64,000 nt of DNA from Fibrobacter succinogenes (GTDB lineage: Bacteria > Fibrobacterota > Fibrobacteria > Fibrobacterales > Fibrobacteraceae), in the NCBI GenBank assembly GCA_902800345.1, contig CADCDO010000005.1:124001-188000 (forward strand), read 5' to 3'. A model generated the notes under the pieces. The model did no database searches. It had not been told where the DNA came from and saw only the letters and a list, made by a program, of their open reading frames with translations. The number at the start of each line of letters is the position of its first letter. Within the stretch, counting starts at the first letter, position 1. The translations under genes and the position numbers were made by a program. Below, one piece after another: positions 17,552 through 27,100 of this stretch.

Positions 17552-18139
17552 CTACCTAACAGGGATATCGATATCGAGCGTTTCCAAGCCATCACGGGCC
17601 TGTACACGGGCAAGCAACATGTTGGACTTGGGGCGACCATAGACAGGAACCACCAGCAAATTGGAAATTCCGCTGAGTTCGCTCGGCACGGCTTCGGTAT
17701 CATATGCGGTTTTCGTAAAAATTGGATCCTTGCCGCCATCGTATATCAAATAAGTTAACTTACGAGGCATACCCTTCTTGATTTGAGAAGTTCTGACTTG
17801 AAAATAAATGTATCCGCCTTTCGGAACATTCCTCAAACTGTCCTTGATTTCTTCCTCCGTGGCGAACTCCGCTTCCATCGCGAGGCGAACATTTTTGCGA
17901 GCTAATTCCGCACTCTCGTACTCGACCATGACATTGAACTTGGCGTCTTCGGGAATAGCGCTTTTGCGAATATCGCTAATTTTGCTATTGTTCTGATAAA
18001 ATTCCCAACGGCCGTTATCGTGCAAAATGACCATAGCCCCGTTAGAAGCCGTCGCCATAATATCCTCGGCATAGGAATTGATGGCACAAACCAGGAAAAG
18101 AGCAGCAAATGCACTCAAAAGAGATTTCATTCCACCCAT
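17552..18139 (-). CDS. Secreted or periplasmic protein of unknown function
   Basis: ATG 18139 was chosen because GGAG lies 7-10 nt upstream; the longer frame adds an unlikely N-terminus. A signal peptide (MKSLLSAFAALFLVCAINSYA) leads into a domain with the phrase ILHDNGRWEFYQ, also seen in DUF3157-type proteins. The rest is mixed alpha/beta with no Cys pair or catalytic motif. The last residues are close to the start of the DnaQ-like gene. No function is assigned. Confidence 0.6.
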   Translation of the reverse strand: MGGMKSLLSAFAALFLVCAINSYAEDIMATASNGAMVILHDNGRWEFYQNNSKISDIRKSAIPEDAKFNVMVEYESAELARKNVRLAMEAEFATEEEIKDSLRNVPKGGYIYFQVRTSQIKKGMPRKLTYLIYDGGKDPIFTKTAYDTEAVPSELSGISNLLVVPVYGRPKSNMLLARVQARDGLETLDIDIPVR

Positions 18140-18253
18140 AATAACTCCGTATTTTATGAAACAACCCAACATTGCAAGAAATATACATTCTAATATCATA
18201 TTTGTGGAATATCGTAATGTTATTAACATTTTAAAAAATTTACATTTGTGATA

Positions 18254-18259
18254 TATCTT
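18254..18259 (+). promoter_or_regulatory. -10-like TATCTT 8 nt before gluQ
   Basis: TATCTT ends 8 nt before ATG 18268 and no Shine-Dalgarno site is present, consistent with a leaderless mRNA. Confidence 0.4.
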
Positions 18260-18267
18260 ACATCACC

Positions 18268-19221
18268 ATGTCCGAAATAGTTCGTTTTGCACCAAGTCCC
18301 ACGGGATTCCTCCACGAAGGCCACCTGCTTTCGGCGCTCTACGTATGGGCCGCCGCAAAAAAATGGGGATTGAAAGTTCATCTCAGAATCGAAGACCATG
18401 ACCAGAGCAGAGCGCGTCCCGCCTACATCAAGGGCATCCGTGAAGATCTCGCATGGCTTGGATTCCATTACGATTCCGAAAGCATCCAAAGTGCGCGTAA
18501 CGCCATTTACGAAGCTGCACTCCAAAAACTTCTCGCCAAATCGCTAGTTTACCCGTGCTACTGCAGCCGAAAGCAGCTCCTCGCCGAGAACCCGCAAAGC
18601 GACACCGGGGAAATAATTTATCAAGGCAAATGCTATTATAGACGACAACCATACAAGGCGAGCGACGCGACCAACGCAGTTGGGCATGGCCGAGCCGAAT
18701 GGTTGGGACAAGAGCGAAGCGATTGTCCAAAGACGAGCGATGAAAGCGCACCGCACAACTTGCGCTTCATCGTTCCAGATAAATTCATAGACTGGCATGA
18801 CCTACGGCTTGGCGACTTTCACGAAAACCCGAAACTCCAGTGCGGAGACTTTCCCATCCGCGACCGCGAAGGTCAATGGACCTATCAATTCGCCGTCTGC
18901 GTCGATGATATCGACGAGCACGTCACGCACATCGTTCGTGGCGAGGACATCCGAAACTCCACGGCCCGCCAAATTGCGTTGATGGAAGCGCTCGGCCACG
19001 ATAAACGTCCAATCTACCTGCACCACCCGCTCATCGTTGACGAAAACAACAAAAAACTTTCCAAGCGCGAACTCGCCCACAGCCTAAGACAAGACAAGGA
19101 CGAAGGCGTCTCCCCCGAAACCCTTTTCGGTCGCGTCTGCCACAAGGCGCACCTCACCGAAAGCGCCGCTCCCCTCACGCTAGACAATGCGATATCCATC
19201 ACTTTAAACCACCTCCCATAA
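18268..19221 (+). CDS. gluQ: Glutamyl-Q tRNA(Asp) synthetase
   Basis: GluQ-RS attaches glutamate to queuosine in tRNA(Asp). The 317-residue protein contains a class I Glu-RS catalytic domain without the anticodon-binding part. The HIGH motif reads HEGH in APSPTGFLHEGHL, the KMSKS equivalent is KLSKREL, and YPCYCSRKQL carries the zinc-site Cys pair. Between about residues 132 and 155 the segment is coded by sequence rich in short hairpins, for example TTGGGACAA and TTGTCC flanking GAGCGAAGCGA, which looks derived from the dispersed repeats. The length fits the GluQ family. Confidence 0.87.
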   Translation: MSEIVRFAPSPTGFLHEGHLLSALYVWAAAKKWGLKVHLRIEDHDQSRARPAYIKGIREDLAWLGFHYDSESIQSARNAIYEAALQKLLAKSLVYPCYCSRKQLLAENPQSDTGEIIYQGKCYYRRQPYKASDATNAVGHGRAEWLGQERSDCPKTSDESAPHNLRFIVPDKFIDWHDLRLGDFHENPKLQCGDFPIRDREGQWTYQFAVCVDDIDEHVTHIVRGEDIRNSTARQIALMEALGHDKRPIYLHHPLIVDENNKKLSKRELAHSLRQDKDEGVSPETLFGRVCHKAHLTESAAPLTLDNAISITLNHLP

Positions 19222-19242
19222 ACAACAGGGGGAAAAAAAATT

Positions 19243-19248
19243 TATATT
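19243..19248 (+). promoter_or_regulatory. -10-like TATATT 7 nt before the 1362-aa gene
   Basis: TATATT ends 7 nt before ATG 19256; no Shine-Dalgarno site is visible, so the mRNA may be leaderless. Confidence 0.45.
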
Positions 19249-19255
19249 CCGAAAC

Positions 19256-22200
19256 ATGGGCTCAACGTCACTGTTCGCTACAATTGAAAAAATTCGTGAA
19301 GAAGCAACGGCTTTTGATAGCAAGGACCGTCTGCTTTGTTTCTCGCAAAAAAACAAATTCCAGTCCCCTCTACTCTTAAGTAACGGAGACCTGTTTTTCG
19401 AGACTTGGCAACAGGACGGCTCTCCCCGCGCACTTGCATCATTTTTTCCAGTTTCAGCGAAATACGACGAAGAAAAGCAAAAAGACGACCTGAACAAATT
19501 CCACAAAGTCCTTAAGGCCAAAGCCGAGGATTTTTGCAACATGGATTTGTACATGGTAACGGGATTTATCAAATGGGGCGAAAAATCACTTGCGCCAGCA
19601 TTGCTCATCCCGCTCCACTACGACCCCAATCACGACACGGTCACGATTTCTACGCACGCCCCTATCGAGAACATAGCCCTTTCGACGCTTGACCAAAACA
19701 TCAAATTTCCTGTAGCGGCAGACTTTTTCAAAAACGGTACTTTCGGTATAAAAAAATTCTTCGACGCCTTTGAAAAAAAGATTGCGCCACATACCGAATG
19801 GAAGTTTACGCGAAACGGCTACTGCATCACGTTCTACAGCACCAACAAGCTTCTTCTCAAAAAGAACCTTTCCAACGAAGTTTGGACAACAACCAAAGCG
19901 ACCAACAACGCGTTCTTCAACGCAACCATTGGAAACGAAGGATTTCTGCCACAGCAATCGCTCTTTGAAGAAACTCCCTACGACCATGTCTATAACCCGG
20001 CAGACCACTATTTCCCCTACACGACAGATTCGCAGACAAACAAAGCTGCCATCGATGCGTTGAACGAGCAGACGACCGCTTACACCATACAAACGTGTCC
20101 AGGTTCGGACAAAGCCAAGCTCGCCGTCAACATTGCGGCAGAACTCATACAACAAAAGAAGCGCGTCTGCGTTGTTACTCGCAGGGCCATATCCAAATTG
20201 AATTTCGAGAACGCCTGGAATCCTCCGTTCCGTTCGTTCCAGGGGCCAGACCGCGAGGTTCTCAAAAAATCCCTAAGCGAGAACCGGGCGAAAATGGTCT
20301 CTTATTACGCCACGGTCAACTTTCCGCTCAAGCCAAGCGGAGTGAAGCTCACGGAACTGCTTGACGAAATTGCAAAACTCAAACCCGTCAAAACAAAATT
20401 TTCAAACGACATATTCAAGAACATCGAACAAGTTCGTTATTCCAAGTTCAAGTACATGTTTGCGAGCCTCAAACAAATCTCGCATCTGTTCCTCAATGAA
20501 AATGGAGTCGATATTTACAACGCCTTCCAAGGAATCCAGTTGCCGGCCATTTCGCAAGACCGCAAGAACATGATTGGCGAAGACCTGGAACATGCCAAGG
20601 CGTTGATTGAAAAGGTCAAACCGTTCATCGAAAGCACAAAGAAATCGAAACTTTATCCTGACGGATTCAAGCTTTGCGACATCGTTGAACTTATCAACAC
20701 TTTCAAGAAGCATTTCGACAAGAACTTGCCCGGATTCGAAGACTGGAACCTCCATTCTAACGGGTGGATCGCCTATCAGGACGACATCGTCGACTTGCCC
20801 AACTCAGGAGCCCGCTGGTCCGCTTACCGGCGCAAGGGATCCGATGTTTTTACAGACGAAGCGATAGACGAAAGCATCCTCGCCGAACGCAATGAATTTG
20901 TCGACAGCCTGAATTCTACTCTCAAGGCGCTCTCCGACCATTACCGCAGACCGAAACGCATCTTGCTCAGCGTTTTCAAGAATCCAAAGAGTATCACCAC
21001 CGACGAGATGTTGTTGGAACAAATTGACGAACTTATCGAAATCCAGGAACACAAGCGCAAATACAAGGATTCGTCCGTTCTCGCCATGCGTTTATTCGGC
21101 AAAGACTGGAAATTCGAGAAAACCGACTGGAAAGAACTCGCCAGCAAAATTCACCACTACTACTCGTTCCGCGCACGGAACAAGAACAGTGAGCAGTTCG
21201 ACCATCTCGTGCACATTCTTGAACAATGGCACCTTTTCATTCCGCATGTAAATGACCTCGACACGATTCAGACAAACATCGAGTATCTGCAAAAAAGTGT
21301 CCATAACATCAGCAAATCGTTGAATTTGGACGAATCGCTCGACACGCAGAACGTTAATTCATGGGTTGAAAAAGTCGAATCATGGTCCAAATACTGGAAC
21401 GAGCAGGATATTTACCTGCAGCTCCGCGAACACATGGGCAACATCAGCGATTCCCCCTGCGAAAACTTGGCACAGTTCATCAAGGATTCCAGGAATGCAA
21501 ACAAGGATATCGCAACGTCATTTGCACGAGCCTGGACAAACAGCCAGATGCAGCAAACGACAACAGATTGCCCGGAACTGTTCAGCACATCTTCAAAGAA
21601 CAGAAGGCAGCACATCAAGCAATACAGAACACTGATTGACCAGTTTTCCAACGCAAATTTCCGTGCTGCCCACGAATTTGTCGAAAAGCACCCGAACGTG
21701 CTCCAATGCGTTACATTGTCCAAAAGCTACGAGCTGGAACAGGACGCTTTTGACGTAGTGCTATTCCTGGACGCCGACTGCACTACTCTTGCAGAAGCCA
21801 TGCCAGGAATTTACAACGCTAAAAAGACAATCCTGTTCGGCGATCCCTGTTCTCCGCCACTTGAAACGCTCCCGATGGACGCATGCAATACAGAAGTTTC
21901 TTCACAGTCCATATTCTTCAAGGACAGTGTACTCGCAGCGTCTCTCCGCAAGGGAATTTCAACAAGGGTTATCGGCTATACGACGCAATACATCGACCCC
22001 GCTCTATTCAGTTTTGCAAACAAGAACATTTACAACAACGAAATAGCCCAGTTCCCGAGCGCAACGCTCATCACTAGCAAGTTGCAGACTATCAAAATTG
22101 TCCGCGACAAGGCGCAATCCATTGCCGAGTTGGCACTGCAACATGCCGCCAAAAATCCAGGCCAAACCCTGGGCATCGTCACATTCAGTCAAGCGCACAG

Positions 22201-23344
22201 CATCGAAATCGAAGACAAAATAAACGCACTTCTGGAAAAGAATCCGGCACAGTCAAAGTTCTTTACGCAAGGCAGCCTTCAAAGCAGGTTCTATATCAAG
22301 ACTGTCGAACGCGCCGTCGACTTATACCGCGACGTCATCTTCGTTTATCCAGACATCGACAACGCAACATCCTCAGCCGGGAACCGCAAACTTTCGATTT
22401 GTACAACGCTCGCCAAGCAAAAACTTTACATGTTCTTGTCGGACGAAGATTCAGACAAACTCGCAAATTCCAAACCGGGATTATTCCTTGAATGGGTCAA
22501 CCATCTCAAGTCAAAAGCAGTCGCCAAAACAGACGATACGCTCGTAGATTCCATTCTGAACGAACAAATCAAGGAAGTTTTCAAGAACGAATCCATCCCC
22601 TTCAAGGCATGCCTTGCTCAAGGCGGGATTCCTATCGGTCCTGTCGTCGTAGATGCGAACAACCACAAACGGTTCCTGGCCGTTGTCGAAAGTGACTGTG
22701 GCTGTGGAATTTATAAGGAATCCATCGAAGACCGCGAATACATCCGGCCAAACGCGCTTTCAAGACTAGGCTGGAAAATTCTGAACATGTGGTTCCCGCT
22801 TTGGAACATCGCCAACGCAGACGAAAAAGAAAACCTTCTCACGACGATAGCCATCGAACAAAGCGTCGCTCCGCCACCGCAAGAGAACGAGCCCAACAGC
22901 GATGATGAATCGTCACAAAACAAAGTTTCACAAGTCGAACCATATATCGTGGAGCACCCTCCCATCGAAGGAACTCCGGACGATTTGCCCATCCTGGATC
23001 TTTCGACGGAACAGCTCATCCAGCAGCTGAAGTTTTACGTCGATAAGGAATCGCCCATTCATAGTGAACTTTTGCAACAGAGAATTCTGGAACTGCACCA
23101 CATAGACCGTGCAGGCCCCAAGATAAGCGCCGTGCTGAACGAGACGCTCAAGCAAGCGCTACACCAGAAGCTATTCATCAAGACCGGTCCGTTCTTCTAC
23201 TCGCTCACGAACAAATCTGTCGTAGCGCGAGACCGATCCAAGAGACCCGATAGCGAACGCAAGATAGCCTACGTTTCGCCCGAAGAACGCGCACTGCTGA
23301 AGCTCGACGAACACGGACTCAAACAAGCGCTAGGCGTGTTATAA
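19256..23344 (+). CDS. DUF4011/SF1-helicase/nuclease/DUF3320-like protein with degenerate active sites
   Basis: A 1362-residue uninterrupted frame. The order matches DUF4011, AAA-type SF1 helicase, a restriction-endonuclease-like module and DUF3320. The N-terminus has KDRLLCF where the family has RNRLLNF. The Walker A site is TCPGSDKAK at 280-288, where GPPGTGKS is normal. Walker B near residue 838 reads LFLDADC for FDEAS. The ITRAR-type motif reads CTTLAK near 1049, and the nuclease ESD at 1145-1147 stands where ExK/CDG is usual. Relatives occur in anti-phage islands. The open frame despite these losses suggests a folded, non-enzymatic role. No partner gene is adjacent. The relationship is read from motifs only. 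Confidence 0.7.
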   Translation: MGSTSLFATIEKIREEATAFDSKDRLLCFSQKNKFQSPLLLSNGDLFFETWQQDGSPRALASFFPVSAKYDEEKQKDDLNKFHKVLKAKAEDFCNMDLYMVTGFIKWGEKSLAPALLIPLHYDPNHDTVTISTHAPIENIALSTLDQNIKFPVAADFFKNGTFGIKKFFDAFEKKIAPHTEWKFTRNGYCITFYSTNKLLLKKNLSNEVWTTTKATNNAFFNATIGNEGFLPQQSLFEETPYDHVYNPADHYFPYTTDSQTNKAAIDALNEQTTAYTIQTCPGSDKAKLAVNIAAELIQQKKRVCVVTRRAISKLNFENAWNPPFRSFQGPDREVLKKSLSENRAKMVSYYATVNFPLKPSGVKLTELLDEIAKLKPVKTKFSNDIFKNIEQVRYSKFKYMFASLKQISHLFLNENGVDIYNAFQGIQLPAISQDRKNMIGEDLEHAKALIEKVKPFIESTKKSKLYPDGFKLCDIVELINTFKKHFDKNLPGFEDWNLHSNGWIAYQDDIVDLPNSGARWSAYRRKGSDVFTDEAIDESILAERNEFVDSLNSTLKALSDHYRRPKRILLSVFKNPKSITTDEMLLEQIDELIEIQEHKRKYKDSSVLAMRLFGKDWKFEKTDWKELASKIHHYYSFRARNKNSEQFDHLVHILEQWHLFIPHVNDLDTIQTNIEYLQKSVHNISKSLNLDESLDTQNVNSWVEKVESWSKYWNEQDIYLQLREHMGNISDSPCENLAQFIKDSRNANKDIATSFARAWTNSQMQQTTTDCPELFSTSSKNRRQHIKQYRTLIDQFSNANFRAAHEFVEKHPNVLQCVTLSKSYELEQDAFDVVLFLDADCTTLAEAMPGIYNAKKTILFGDPCSPPLETLPMDACNTEVSSQSIFFKDSVLAASLRKGISTRVIGYTTQYIDPALFSFANKNIYNNEIAQFPSATLITSKLQTIKIVRDKAQSIAELALQHAAKNPGQTLGIVTFSQAHSIEIEDKINALLEKNPAQSKFFTQGSLQSRFYIKTVERAVDLYRDVIFVYPDIDNATSSAGNRKLSICTTLAKQKLYMFLSDEDSDKLANSKPGLFLEWVNHLKSKAVAKTDDTLVDSILNEQIKEVFKNESIPFKACLAQGGIPIGPVVVDANNHKRFLAVVESDCGCGIYKESIEDREYIRPNALSRLGWKILNMWFPLWNIANADEKENLLTTIAIEQSVAPPPQENEPNSDDESSQNKVSQVEPYIVEHPPIEGTPDDLPILDLSTEQLIQQLKFYVDKESPIHSELLQQRILELHHIDRAGPKISAVLNETLKQALHQKLFIKTGPFFYSLTNKSVVARDRSKRPDSERKIAYVSPEERALLKLDEHGLKQALGVL

Positions 23345-23673
23345 GATGATAGTTGGTAAAGCTTAGGGACGTCATCCTGAGGGGCTCGCCCCGAAGGATC
23401 CAGTGATGTTAGACGAGAGACGAGAGAACGGCTCTGCGAGCCTACAGACGAGAGAAACGTCATCCTGAGTGTAACGAAGGATCCAGTGAAGGTATGGGTT
23501 TAGTTGGTAGAACTTCATAACCCAAAGTAAAACGACGAAGAATCCTGAGAATTAGGAATTAGACGCACAGAAAGACGTGTTCGCACTTATGCAAACACGG
23601 TTGAACATTGGCAAGACGCAAATAGACCTTGTCTTAGCAGTCATGGTCCGCAAAAGGGGACCGCATCCGTTGT
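23345..23673. repeat. Intergenic family A and B repeats
   Basis: Family A units lie at 23371-23404 and 23459-23488 (GTCATCCTGAG and GGATCCAGT at their ends). A family B element at 23409-23456 has GACGAGAGA repeats around a GGCTCtgcGAGCC hairpin. After 23500 a few weak hairpins (for example GGTCC and GGACC around 23646-23666) are visible but no gene. Confidence 0.7.
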
Positions 23674-24075
23674 TTAACGAATCTTGACGACAAACGCATT
23701 GATGTTGTAGGCAGAAAGCTCGCGAGCTTTGTCTTCCGCAATTTTACGTTTGTTCCACCCACCAGCACGGAGCTTGTAGAACGGCGTATCGAAAACGACC
23801 TGGATTGTGTAGCCGGTGCTTGCAGAAAGCTGCGCTTTGCGCCTCTGAGCCGCGTCAAAATCACCCACGGCTTCGAACTGGAGCATATAGAATCCATCGG
23901 ACTTGTCGTTCTTGCCCGAAACTTTAGCTGGGACCGCAGAATTGCTAGTCGTATCGCGGAGCGAAGCACTGAGCGCAGGCTTATACTCATTTCCGCGGAA
24001 TAAGGAATCCAAATCGGTTGGCGCCCCGGCCCAAGCCAAAGCGCATAAAGAAGCGGCAATTAAAATCTTTCGCAT
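23674..24075 (-). CDS. Small exported SPOR-domain protein
   Basis: A signal peptide (MRKILIAASLCALAWA) is followed by a short linker and a C-terminal SPOR domain (about residues 60-133), which binds denuded peptidoglycan glycans and localises proteins to the division site. The domain begins YMLQFEAVGDFDAAQRRKAQL and ends NINAFVVKIR. The 133-residue protein has no other domain. The ATG is 7 nt after a TATATT and no Shine-Dalgarno site is seen. It is next to the fibro-slime gene but transcribed separately by a terminator in between. Confidence 0.8.
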   Translation of the reverse strand: MRKILIAASLCALAWAGAPTDLDSLFRGNEYKPALSASLRDTTSNSAVPAKVSGKNDKSDGFYMLQFEAVGDFDAAQRRKAQLSASTGYTIQVVFDTPFYKLRAGGWNKRKIAEDKARELSAYNINAFVVKIR

Positions 24076-24082
24076 GTGATGA

Positions 24083-24088
24083 AATATA
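24083..24088 (-). promoter_or_regulatory. -10-like TATATT 7 nt before the SPOR gene
   Basis: On the minus strand TATATT ends 7 nt before ATG 24075. No ribosome site is seen, so the mRNA may be leaderless. It lies close to the terminator of the upstream gene. Confidence 0.4.
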
Positions 24089-24093
24089 GAAAC

Positions 24094-24123
24094 AAAAAAG
24101 CCTCCCCGATTGGGGAGGCTTTA
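24094..24123 (-). terminator. Rho-independent terminator of the fibro-slime gene
   Basis: On the minus strand AAAGCCTCCCC pairs with GGGGAGGCTTT and is followed by a T tract. Confidence 0.9.
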
Positions 24124-24139
24124 TAAGACATGCTAAAAT

Positions 24140-27100
24140 CTATTTATTTGCTTTAAGGATACCGCTGCCCACAACTTTCGCATTATGGCGGACACCCCAC
24201 ATTTCAGTCTTGTCGTTCTTGTTCTTCTTTCCATACTTGTCAAGCTGGACGAAGGACTTTAACTTGGCAATGTAAGCGCCCGAACCCACGAGGCGGTTCT
24301 TATCAGACTTCATGTTCCACACGATGAAGAAGTTCTTACGGTTCTGCACGCAGTCTCCGTTGAAGTAAGAGTCCGTGCAATTGATACGACCCTTCTGTGT
24401 CAAGACATGAGAACCGAGGTTCGTAAAGAACTGAAGTTCGTAATCGAAGAACACCTTGCTCTTGTCGAGACCGGCATATTCTTCCTTAGATTCAATCAAG
24501 GCGCCCATGTCGGTCTTGACATACCAACCATGCGGAACATAGCCGTATTTTGCAAAGGCGGAATCAAGATTGGAACTCTTGTTGAAGATGGCATTATGGA
24601 AGTCACCTTGATCCATGCTAGCGTCAAAGGCAATAACTTCGGTAGCCGGGAGCTTTTCAATATCGGACTGAGACATTGTAGGCGGAATACCACCAACAGC
24701 TTCACTAAGGATTCTTTCGGCATAGGCCGTCACGTCACCGGAAATCAAGACCCACGGAGACGGGAGACGGTCAGTCTGCTTGTAACCCGTAGCAATGTTC
24801 CAACCGGCAGCAGCATCAACACGAAGCGTATCAGCACCCTGAGCATTCAAATAATCAGACTGGTCCGTAATGAGACCGATGCCATCGACACTTCTAATGT
24901 GGATGTAGTCACCCGACTGCGGGAACAAGGCCTTCTGGCTGTAAAGCAAGGTTACCGTGTCACCCAGGACATTGCCAAGAGAAATACCGGAAAGCGGGAT
25001 ATAATCGGCAAACTGAGGAGACTTACCCGAGTTGATTTGGTAGTTGAAGAGGTTATCGCCTTCAGATTCGCCCTTTGTAGACTTGGCAACCGGTTCCGAG
25101 AAAATAACCTTCAAGCGAGATCTTCCTTCCTTTCCAGAAGAATCGGTAACAGCTCTTGCCGAAAGGATAATCGGAGCAATACGGTCGTAAATGCTGCTCG
25201 AATATTCAGCCGTAGCAGCCTGCACTGCGCAAGATCCGTCTTCTTTATGCTTGGGACAATACGTAGCCCAGGACTTGAGAGCACCGATACCGGAAGTCTT
25301 CACTTTCTTGGAAAGTTTCACATCCCTTCCACTAATGGAGATATAAGGCTTGCATTCCTTTTCGCCCACGCCAGCAGCAGCACCGCAAGTGGAACCCTTC
25401 TTAATAGCGTCCTTTTCGAAGGTAATGGAATCCTTGTCATCTTCCCACATGACTACAATCTTATCCGGGAGAGAGTCCACATGGAACTTACGGTTGTAGT
25501 AAATGACAAGCGAGTCACCGATACCGTCGAGATATTCCTGATCCATGCTGAAGTATTCCGAAAGAATATTCATCGTGGTTGCCGGCTTTTCACCATAGAT
25601 ATCAAAGATATCGGCAAACAGCGGATACGGGACAGGCGGTTCACGGAACTGCAACGGAGTATACGTAGCCATGGTAAGGTCTTCGTTCGGGCCAATGACC
25701 TGGAGCTTGGCTTCACCGAGATCGCCACCCTTCAAGTATTCCAAAGAAGACGTAATGGTAACTTTTGCACGACCATTCACGATTTCAGGATTACCGATTA
25801 TCTTCAGGCCCGGAGAATTCAGGGAGCCCAAGGCAAGCTCGAAGTTGCATTCCGTACACGGAGAGTTATCGCCCATGAGAGCAACGACATAGAAGTCATA
25901 TGACGATCCCTTGTCTCTAATGTAGGTAAGGGGGTCTCCGGTGACTTGCGTGAACGATGTATCGTTTTTCACGAAAATCAACTTCGGGGCATAGAAGATA
26001 ATCTTGGCCTTGCGCGAAGTCCCCGCCACGTTCACAGTGACAGTTTCTTCTGTAGTGACGAGGTCACCCATCTGGAGAGTCACATAGACGGTATCGATAC
26101 CGGTTTCGTTGATTCTGCGCTTAGTACCCGGATTAAACTTGACAAACTTGCCATCCTTCTTTTCGAAGAAGACGAGGTCTTTATTACTGGATTCCAAAGA
26201 ATAGACTTCTCCGGCCGCTTTATGCAATTCGATAGGTTCGTGGCAGTTCTTCGGATCAGAGCACGGATCCAGAATTTCACCGATATAGAGCGGAACCAGT
26301 TGTTTGTCGTCAGATTCAGTACCGCTAGGATCCAATTTAGAAGCCATCTTCTGGGAAACATAAGTCGTCGGAAGGCTCTTCGTTCCAGTGGTTTCATCAA
26401 CAGTAATGGCTTCGCGGTCGGCAAGCCCGACAGCACCCTTGATGCTGATTTCAATATTCGACGTTTCATTGCCAATCTTGATAATGAGATAGTACTTGCC
26501 GCTCGGAAGAGCATCTGCCAAGTCATCTTCATGGATAATCGGTTTTGTCGGATCAGAAACATCGATAGCGCCGTTAAACGGCTTCGGGTTCGCGGCAAAT
26601 TCCTGTTCACTATACTTCGTCTTAGACGGATCCTGACCCGTCTTATCCTGTGTCAACATGTAAGAGACAGACTTCTTACATACGGATACAATTTCACTAC
26701 CGCAGCAATTCTTATTGGCTTCGCCACCTAATGCGGCAGCGCAAGAACCACCACCGGATTCCTTGTAGCAGAGCTTATAGACGTTGGTACCGTCTATCTT
26801 ATAAGCTTCCTTATCTTGTTTACCAATATATTCGATACCGGTCGTCTGTTCAATGAACATGTTCGTCTTGATACGGACGTTACTCATCGTCGTACGACGG
26901 TCGCAGAAGTAGATGTCGATATCATAGGTATTACCGACTTCGGCATTCGGCATAAACTTATCCAAGTCCACATAGCCCGGAGCAGCAAGGTGAGTACCAC
27001 CAAGGTCCACAGCAAGCTTGTTATCGATATAGACCCAAATGTCATCGTCACCACGGAAGTTGAACTTGAGGCCCTTCTTGAAACGGAAGTTTGCATGGGA

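Noticed and set aside
23580..23670. Small RNA gene after the repeats
   Set aside because: Only two weak hairpins and no promoter or U-tract terminator are visible.
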